64,000 bases of DNA from Siphonodentalium dalli (Eukaryota; Mollusca; Scaphopoda; Gadilida; Siphonodentaliidae), in the NCBI GenBank assembly GCA_032622095.1, contig CP136061.1:87662983-87726982 (forward strand), read 5' to 3'. This document shows positions 56,600-64,000 of the stretch, piece after piece. The number at the start of each line of letters is the position of its first letter. The stretch's first letter is position 1. Made by a program: the position numbers and the translations under genes. The notes under the pieces were generated by a model, which saw nothing but the letters and a program-made list of their open reading frames with translations, ran no database searches and had not been told where the DNA came from.

Positions 56600-58516
56600 T
56601 GGTAGGCCTATGTCAAAGAGCAATGGGATTTCTTGTATTCGAACAAATGGCATAACCGTAACAGATCCAGTTAGCAAAGCAAACGCTGTAAACCTACAGT
56701 TTCAGAAAGCCTTTTCTGAGGAAGACAATAAAGGTCCCTCACCATACCAAACCATGGCTTCAATTACAGTCAGTGAAAAGGGCATTGCAAACTTCCTGTT
56801 TAAGATAGATCCACACAAGGCTATGGGCCTGACAAGATTCACGGGCAGATCCTATAAAGACTCTAAGGCACACCATTGCTCCAATATTAACATCAATGTT
56901 TAATCTCTCTCTGGAGACTGGGACAGTACCCCATGATTGGAGAACTGCAATTGTTACACCAATATTCAAATAGGGGGACAAATCTGACCCAATCAACTAC
57001 AGGTACCGCCCAGTCTCTCTGACATGTATCATTTGTAAGATCCTCGAACATGTCATAGCAAGTAACATCATGCGTCATTTGGAAAAACAGGATATCCTGT
57101 ACAGCAAACAACACGGCTTTCGCTCCAAGAGATCAGGTGAGAATCAATAAATTGATTTCACGCAAGAGCTATATCACAACTTCAACAAGGGATTACAAAC
57201 AGATATTATTGTCATGGACTTCGCAAAAGCATTCGATAAGGTCCCTCGCTCCAGACTTATACACAAATTGAGTTACTATTGCATTGATCTGCAAACTTCC
57301 TCATGGGTTTCTAACTTTCTCTCAAACCGCACACAGACAGTAGTTCTTGAAGGCCAAAGTTCTGATTCAATCTCTGTTAAATCTGGCGTACCTCAAGGCT
57401 TTGTCCTGGGTCCCATATTAGTCTTGCTATACATAAATGACTTTCACGATTATATGAAACACAGCACTCTAAGACTATTTTCTGATGACAGCATCATATA
57501 CCGTACTATCAAAAATAACAATGATGCAGCTAAACTACAAAATGACTTAAATGCAGCTAGCCAATGGGAGAAAGACTGGCTCACGTCCTTTCACCCAGAT
57601 AAGTGTAATCTCCTCAGCATCTCTAGGCAAAAATCTCCTATAACTGAGCACTACATACTCTCTCAAAGGCCACACACTTAAAGAAGTCAAATCTGTAAAA
57701 TACCTCGGACTTACTATCCAAAATAACTTACATTGGGATCAGCATATTGATCAGATAACATCAAATGGCAATAGGGCACTTGGATTTTTAAAGAGAAACC
57801 TTAAGGTAGCATCTATAGATATCAAAACAGAGCATATCAAGCACTCGTCAGGCCCAAACTTGAATATAGCGCTACAATATGGGACCCACATCACAAAGGG
57901 CAAATAGACAAATTAGAAAAAGTACAACGCCGCTCAGCCAGATATGTCTCAAACAGATTTCATAACATCAGTTCAGTCACCGAGATGCTTGATAACCTTC
58001 ACTGGCAAAGCCTACAAGAGAGAAGACTTAAATCCAGACTCACTATGCTTTACAAAATTAATGACAATCTTGTCTTTTCTGATTCAAATAATGTACTCAT
58101 CACTAAATCCAAAACTACACGATCCTCTGTAAACAAAGCAAACTTCATCCAGATAGGCACAACATCAGACAATTACAAATACTCTTTTTTACCCCCGAAC
58201 TGTCACTCAATGGAATAATTTAACACAAGACTCTGTATCTTCTGAGGATGTGGGGGGGGGGGGGGGGGGGTTGGCTTCAAGACGACGCTATCACCTGATG
58301 TCTTGAAGCCTCTTATCCTCCTAGACCGCACCAACGAGTAAGCAACTGAGATTGTACATAGTTTTAACTGTTTTTACACTAACTGTTTTTAATACGAAAA
58401 CTACCCTTTTATTAATAGTATAAAAATACCAAAAAATTCCACTCAACCAGACTCAACGGCTAATAATGGTCAGCAAATGGCCGACGGCTGTAACCGGAAG
58501 AAGAAGAATAAAACAC
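56600..58516 (+). mobile_element. Non-LTR retrotransposon (LINE), 5'-truncated and broken RT
   Basis: The longest intact piece (57214-57681) shows FAKAFDKVPRSR (RT motif A), SGVPQGFVLGPI (motif B) and LFSDDSIIY (motif C, FSDD where FADD is usual). Upstream, in another frame, are ITVTDP..KANAVNLQF, then INYR..RPVSLTCIICKILEHVI. Downstream are AKYLG-like, GFLKRNLKVAS, VQRRSARYVSNRFHN and ERRLKSRLTMLYKI blocks. TAG at 56971 and TAA at 57148 interrupt it, with frame changes near 56860 and 57660 and a ~20-G run at about 58252. The 3' end GGAAGAAGAAGAA lies near 58497-58509. It differs from the fragment at 55480. Confidence 0.85.
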
Positions 58517-58739
58517 GGTAAGCCCCAAATATTTGCCTTTAATCTTTTGAAAACCCGTCATGTTTTCTGTGATGATCATGATATTATATTACATAAATAA
58601 TCTAAATTCTAAAACCCGTCCTATTACACCATAATTGGTTACTCTGGCGTGGCGTATATATCCAGATCCAGAAAACAGTTTCTTCAGGTCACATCATTTG
58701 CGGGTGCACCTTTAAAATTAAACTGAGCACCTGTTGACG

Positions 58740-58830
58740 GAAACAGCCGAATGAAGACGAAGATACACGGTTGCTGATGTAAACAAGATGGCGGCAAATA
58801 TACCGTGGAAAAGAAAAAGTTGAAATATAC
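58740..58830 (+). promoter_or_regulatory. Candidate promoter/first-exon motif (AAGATGGCGGC)
   Basis: AACAAGATGGCGGCAAATAT at about 58782. AANATGGCGGC is the known YY1 binding word, often just downstream of animal transcription starts. It is oriented toward the plus-strand gene at 63265. The ATG in it opens only an 11-codon frame. No transcript evidence is available, so this is a weak call. Confidence 0.25.
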
Positions 58831-59197
58831 AAATTTCTGCAAAGAGTTCATAATCTCGTACTAATGGAAAGTACAGAAGGATAGTTTGGTTGGTTTTAGA
58901 CTATATCATTAAGCCGACTGCCGCGCAATATTTTGGTTTATGATGGCTTGTTCCAGTGCTTGTTGAGTTTTTTTTCTTCTGTCACATTCAAGACGTTTCG
59001 TACCATCACGATCACGGTCGTATCATACCAAATGTTATTTGATTGATTAATTTTATTTTGTTGCCAAATCATACATCATACATGTTATGTGGTGTGTGGA
59101 CAAACAGGCACATTTATAGTTGGACATTTGATGGATATATATATGCCACTTTACTTTGTCAACCAACTTTGAAGTTATTCAAATACATGTAGAGTCT

Positions 59198-60128
59198 TAG
59201 TCCAAGTCTTCTTGTACTAAAACCAGCTAAGATATTGGGATGGCGATGCTGGCGTTTAGTCCAAGCCCGCTTGCATACCAATCCTACCACATGAGTTACG
59301 CCCACGATCTGTGGCGGGAATTTGTGGTGTATTTTACTCGATTTACCTAGCAAATCAATACATGATGCTATATACATCGGAAAGGCTTACATCTAATGGT
59401 CATAATGGTGTATAATAATCTAACTTTAATGTTAAATTACACATAGAATATTCCGGTTGATTGCCACAAACATCGTTGTTTTTTCTGTTTGTTTACTTAA
59501 CTGAAAGCCGAACTCAGGTTCCGAAGAACTTCGGCATTGTCCGGTGTTTGTTTTGGCCGAGACGAATTTCGATACAAACAAAATGGCGGCCCCCATGATA
59601 TTCTAATGCTCATTGTGTTTACACTGTTTTAAACTGTGAGATGGTTGTAATTCGCGTAATTTATTTAATGTATTACATTTATATCTTCAATATGTATTTA
59701 ATCTATGTATTTATTTATTTATTGTCACGTATAATTACGATTACAATGGAGAATTCATCGTGCGTGGTTGATTGAAAATCTACGGAATATTTTCACCGGA
59801 AAATGCCGAACGCAGTTCGCAAGGTCAACTGAGTTCGCATACTTTAAAAAATATGTAAACACTGCGGCAAATGTTTCTTTTCACATTAAATTACCGCTTT
59901 CAATTCACAACCGATGTGGGTTTCAGATCAAATAGCATGTCTTCTGCGGAAACTATCCGTTTATTGTAGCAATTGTGATATTTTATTTCATATAATTGTG
60001 GTTTTATTTGAGCGGGTCACTAACGCTTAAGCCGTGTCATAAGAGAGCATATAGGGCGGTCTTGGACTAAACGCCAGCATCGCCATCCCAATATCTTAGC
60101 TGGTTTTAGTACAAGAAGACTTGGACTA
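59198..60128. mobile_element. Mutator-like non-autonomous element, 931 bp, perfect 9-bp TSD
   Basis: TIRs of 68 bp (59198-59265 and 60061-60128) are identical; each begins TAGTCCAAGTCTTCTTG and ends GGCGTTTAGTCCAAG. The target duplication GTAGAGTCT is perfect (59189-59197 and 60129-60137). A 9-bp duplication with long TIRs fits the MULE superfamily. The ~795-bp interior has no transposase; it contains CAAAATGGCGGCCCCCATGA and TTCCGAAGAACTTCGGC, so it may be captured host DNA. Confidence 0.85.
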
Positions 60129-60679
60129 GTAGAGTCTTTACTTTACTGATTTAGACAGGTCTGGCAAATATGAGAATACACAGGGTTTCCGCCAGGCCGG
60201 CTGGGACAGACCCAGTCCCCCGTCGGTCATTGCATGAAATCCCGCTCATACACAAATAAATGACATAATTAAAAACTTATTCAGTCTTGTCTGTGTCGAC
60301 AGGCTATATATCTACACTTATTTTCATTAATATTGACAAAATGAAATCGACACAGATCATCTCCCGAAAAAAAACCCAATAAGAATAGCATGCAAATACA
60401 TTGGAGCAAAACATCCAAGGCGGCAAACATCAAAGGCAGAACACATTAGTGCCATCAGAATTGCTTGAGCTTCACGTGCGTCAGCTGCAGACTTATTTCG
60501 TCAGCAAATCGGTGCCATAAAATTTATAAATGGGTCTGTTTTTTGACGTCGCGTTCAGTTCCACAGTTCCACAGAATTATTGCTGAGCATGTTGCAATAA
60601 TATGGCTGTAGACAATGGTTCCGATTGTTGTCGACCTCAACAAGTTTTGTAAATAACTGTTAGAAAATTTTACGAATGG

Positions 60680-60747
60680 TCCTTGGAAAGAGAATTTAGT
60701 GGCGCTAGTATGCTAGCGTCACCAAATTCGCCTTCTGTGGAGTTTAT
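60680..60747. mobile_element. H-family hairpin fragment
   Basis: GAGAATTTAGTGGCGCTAGT and its imperfect complement ending CAAATTCGCCTTCTGTGGAG: one diverged hairpin, no termini. Confidence 0.5.
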
Positions 60748-61015
60748 TCTTGAATATTAAAATACATTTTCCAAGCCCTTGAATTCCTTAGGTTTCCGAC
60801 CCCATCCGGAAAACCCTTGATTCCCTTCAAACCGTGGGGAAAAAGTCACGAATAGTTGCCCAATAGAGCGATTGTAAGATCATTATAAATTAGTTCTAAT
60901 TATTATAAATTAGAATTTCCAATTACGCAAGGGGAGACTCAAGCTGAAAGTCCGAGTTTAGTCCCCTGCTATAGCTTAATTAGCAAGGGGACTGAAATGT
61001 TTTACGGAAGAGTGG

Positions 61016-61258
61016 TAACGTCGGAAGAGCTATACTCGTCCTTGACCTCGGTTAATGGTATACTTGTATGGTGCGCATCTATAGGCTACTCGCAAATCGA
61101 CTCCACCCACCCCGCATGTACAATTTTACTTATATATCAGGATGTTCCACCCACTTTGGTGTTCTAAAAACCACCGGAAAGAGATCCGTTAATTAGTTTA
61201 ATATAACGTGACTGCCATTCTGGGGTGAAGGTCAGAGTATAGCTCTTGCGATGTTACC
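61016..61258. mobile_element. Small TIR element, ~240 bp
   Basis: GTAACGTCGGAAGAGCTATA at the left and TATAGCTCTTGCGATGTTAC at the right. The interior is unrelated, and the target duplication is not clear. Confidence 0.55.
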
Positions 61259-61377
61259 CGCCACCCTGTTTTGCAGCTTGGGGAGACTAGCGATGTAGCA
61301 CTCTGGTCCCAGTTTGACCTTTGCACTGGCCTCCACATTGCACCAAAGATTTCATGTCTGTCCACATTCCTAAGATT

Positions 61378-61575
61378 TCAGTAAATCACCTTTAAAAAAA
61401 ACGCTGGGTGCTTAGTCCGAGAATGCACATTTTTGCGAGCACCGTTTACAGAAGGACACTGATTGACATCCTCATTCGTTTCTGAAGGCAACGTCTGCCG
61501 TCGTGATTGTGTCGGTAGGAAAACTTTGCTACCGTCCATCATTAGCTGATTAGATGTGACATGCTGATGACGCAT
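61378..61575 (-). other. Unrecognised 65-codon ORF
   Basis: Polar frame starting MRHQHVTSNQLMMDGSKVF and ending near a possible donor (TTAAAG|GTGATT). It could be a first exon of an unidentified minus-strand gene or chance. No domain is recognised. Confidence 0.2.
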
Positions 61576-61793
61576 GCATGTGTATTTCTCCGTGTCTCAG
61601 ATGCATGGAACTGGCATTTCCGCCGCTGTTGTAAAACAGAACATTTTCTTATGCATGCGCGAACCATGGTCGCTCCCGCCGAACTGTGCCGCCCCCCCCC
61701 CCACCCAGGACCGGACCCATTTATTTTTCCCTAGCGGAAACCCTGGAATACAGCTACAGTACAACTTGTACACGTACAAAAGCTGTATTCATC

Positions 61794-62676
61794 TAACTTA
61801 GCTGAATTAAGCTATATATGCTACTCTCAAACTGGCTGTTTTTCAATAATTAACCAGAAACGCTAATTTGCGTATCTAAACTAGGTTACGCCATTCTCCA
61901 ATCATTTTCAAATAAATCAAAACTGTCACTCGTTTTGTGACAAAGTTTTGTGTTTTTTCAATGTCGATTATGTGTGAAAACTCACTACGGTGATCAATGA
62001 CGGTCATAATGGTTTAATAACTCTTTTATGCATTGCGGAATACCTTGAAAACTATATTTAATACAATATGCAACTCCGAAGATGCAATGTCTTTATCAGT
62101 TCCCAAAATAGTAATCTGGTGCTGCTCATATGCAATTTGATTGGTGCTCTAAAATTATTAACTAGTTGAAAAGGGCACGGGACATGATCTCTAGCCCGAG
62201 ATTAAACCGAGCGAGCACAACTCACCACTATAGCTTACAGCACATTATGTGTATAATACCATTATGAATTGTTATCAGTATCGCTCACAACCCATTAGTG
62301 GTGTGTGAGTTCAAAGGCTTCAGGTTATGTACACCATTCTAATGCTCCTTTCCGTTTTAGCAGCAGGAAGAAATTCAGGAGTGTCTTTGATGGGGTATAT
62401 CATTGCATTACAAGTGATTTAGTTCACGTTATCACAGAAAATAGTCCCCAGGATATTTACGTTCACCTCCCATTGTAGTGTTAGTAAGTTTTCACACAAA
62501 ATCAAAATCGCTGTGTCAATAAATTGCAACACTTTGTCACAAAATAAGTAACGTTTTTTATTTAGTTGAAAGTAACCGGATAATAGGGTGACCTAAATTT
62601 AATGCGCAAATTAGCACTTCTAGTTTATTTTCGAAAAACAGCCAATTTAAGAGTAGAATAGGATTCATCTAGGTTA
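61794..62676. mobile_element. Diverged long-inverted-repeat element, ~880 bp
   Basis: Arms of about 200 bp (61794-62000 and 62478-62676) share CTACTCT.AAA.TGGCTGTT, GCTAATTTGCG and TTTTGTGACAAAGT in inverted order with roughly 25-30% divergence by eye. The interior has no ORF. Confidence 0.6.
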
Positions 62677-63031
62677 ATAGGTCAAATACGTGGTCATTGT
62701 TGGGGAAGGGAATGAGGCAGTCTATGTAAACATACACTCAGATTCATACTGATACTATTTTTTATATGTGGGTATGTAGTTTACTCCAGACTGGGAATGA
62801 GGCTGCTCTTCAACATGTCATACTAGTAGTAGCAGTGACCCTGCGTATACCGTACCCTGACGCAGTGACAACTTGGGTGAATTATTAAAGTAGCGGTAAC
62901 CCTGCATATACCGTGACATAGTGACACCTTGACTGATATAACAAGCGGTATTTAACCCTGCATTATACCCTGACAAAATGACAATTATTTTCTGTATTTA
63001 TGAGTCTGACCTTCTATTCATGTTGATACCA

Positions 63032-63253
63032 TACAGTAATGCCCTAAATAATCGACTCCTTAACCACAGCAGAATTATGGGTAACTTTTCAGGATTTAGT
63101 CGGAAATATGGCTTGTTGCCATTCATCGGAAAGCTCTCAGTGAGAGCTTTCCGATGATGGCAACAAGCCATATTTACAACTAAATCCTGAAAAGTTACCC
63201 ATAATTCTACTAGTACTGTGGTTAAGGAGTCAATTATTTGGGGCATTACCATA
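63032..63253. mobile_element. M1 palindromic MITE next to an exon
   Basis: TACAGTAATGCCCTAAATAA to GGGGCATTACCATA (damaged right tip), with a short ACTAGTACT insertion in the right arm. It ends about 11 bp before the acceptor CAG of the next exon. Confidence 0.85.
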
Positions 63254-63264
63254 TCTCTTTACAG

Positions 63265-63834
63265 TCAACAACCAAACATTGGGCCAAACCAGAACAATTA
63301 ACTATGGTCTTTCAAGGCTTCAGTTCCACATTCGAACATGTGGACCAATCAGGGAAGGAGCATCTCACGCAGGATGATCTAAACCACTTTCTCTCAGACT
63401 TTTATAATGGTGATGTACCTTTTGGTCATATTACGCCTTCGCTTCAATATCATGGCTTATCACCCGAGACTCCAATGAAAGAAGATAAATTCTTCAATGT
63501 TCTACGAGAAATCGAAAGGAGGAGAACGATTGAAGAAGAAGCTTATTGGGATTTTGTTGCTTTAGATACACGACTGAATGCTCGAGTATCTCTGAGTGAC
63601 ACATTTCTCTTGTTTCGGGAGTATCATGGTGATGAATTTTCTGTTAAAACATGGTGGAAATTTGTCGCTTCGAGAGAAGTAGCTGAAAGTGAGGTGTGTT
63701 TCAGTGAGATTAAGCATTGGTTGTGTGACCACCCGACTGATGATCCGAGTAGCGAAAAAGAAATCAAGGATGAGGAGAATAGATTGACTCTCGTAGAGGA
63801 TGGTTATAAACTGACACATTATCAGCAATTACAG
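63265..63834 (+). CDS. Internal exon of an EF-hand-like protein (continues right)
   Basis: 570 nt between CTCTTTACAG and CAG|GTAAAT, phase 0 at both ends, 190 residues, fully open. Residues ~20-45 (TFEHVDQSGKEHLTQDDLNH) look like a degenerate EF-hand: loop D-Q-S-G-K-E-H-L-T-Q-D-D with the usual Gly replaced. Two further helix-loop-helix-like stretches follow (FVALDTRLNARVSLSD and FVASREVAESEVCFSE), with poor calcium ligands. An acidic, charged tail (EKEIKDEENRLTL) ends it. An ATG at residue 14 (TMVFQGF) could also be a start if this is the first coding exon. I do not recognise the family. Codon use and the lack of stops support real coding. Confidence 0.75.
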
Positions 63835-63869
63835 GTAAATAATTTCAAAAGGAAAATTGGATGAGGGAG

Positions 63870-64000
63870 GGAGGCATTTAATTCTGCTTTAGGCCTCATT
63901 TTCTGGGAAATATCTATAGTCTCAAAATTAACATTGTTTTTATTTACATTTTCTCTTCTATTAAGTTTCTATATCCCCTAATTTGCAGAAGGTAAATTGC
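63870..64000. mobile_element. H-family internal segment, runs off window
   Basis: AATTCTGCTTTAGGCCTCAT then AATATCTATAGTCTC and CCCCTAATTTGCAGAAG: the CTTCTGCAAATTAGGG-type internal segment of the long H form, reversed. Confidence 0.65.

Noticed and set aside
59575-59610. ATGGCGGCCCCCATG as start of a host gene
   Set aside because: The frame closes after seven codons and it lies inside the recent Mutator-like element, so it is noted only as possible captured sequence.
1-64000. tRNA, rRNA or other structured RNA genes
   Set aside because: No tRNA A/B boxes with a cloverleaf or rRNA-like blocks were recognised by eye; the many hairpins belong to transposons.

Overview
This window is animal (metazoan) nuclear DNA, most likely from a marine invertebrate and probably a bivalve mollusc. 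It is AT-rich with no prokaryotic gene organisation, its exons are short with GT/AG borders, and it carries Helitron-like elements with a tandem-repeat core of the kind described as 'pearl' in bivalves. The species assignment is inference. Only about 1.0 kb of 64 kb is recognisable host coding sequence. The rest is introns and intergenic DNA packed with small non-autonomous transposons.

Host genes. (1) On the minus strand, four exons (50424-50371, 19391-19282, 1220-1072, 376-227) join in perfect phase into a 154-residue N-terminus that resembles TBC1D25/OATL1, a TBC-domain Rab GAP involved in autophagy. Its introns are about 31.0 kb, 18.1 kb and 0.7 kb, and the TBC domain itself lies off the left edge. 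(2) On the plus strand, one 570-bp phase-0 exon (63265-63834) encodes a 190-residue EF-hand-like segment of a gene I cannot name; it continues off the right edge. The two genes are divergent, with about 12.8 kb between them.

Mobile DNA. Intron 2 (1.2-19.3 kb) and intron 1 (19.4-50.4 kb) are filled with recurrent families. M1: about 20 copies of a ~220-bp near-perfect palindrome flanked by TA, with Tc1/mariner-like CAGT ends. H: about 20 copies of a 'two-hairpin' element with CAAGCCTTGAAA ends and 8-bp target duplications (hAT type); four complete short copies are each exactly 254 bp. P: a set of TTAA-flanked or GTGACCC-ended elements with different termini but the same internal palindrome around AATGCATTCTCTTATATA. 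Three Helitron-like elements end in a hairpin plus CTAA (16979, 35458, 46384); the first contains about 16 units of a ~150-165-bp tandem repeat.

Between the genes (50.4-63.2 kb) lie a ~140-bp tandem array, a nested TTAA element inside a TTAAGCGTAAT-rich element, a 204-bp hAT palindrome, two broken LINE fragments, a Mutator-like element with 68-bp identical inverted repeats and a perfect 9-bp target duplication, and a diverged long-inverted-repeat element.

Most notable: the 3' half of TBC1D25 exon 2 plus its splice donor is tandemly copied in 69-bp steps, giving three consecutive donors, with older decayed copies further into the intron; and one internal palindrome is shared by transposon families with unrelated ends, including one such element inserted inside another. 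I found no RNA genes, CRISPR, operon or other obviously new biochemical system.
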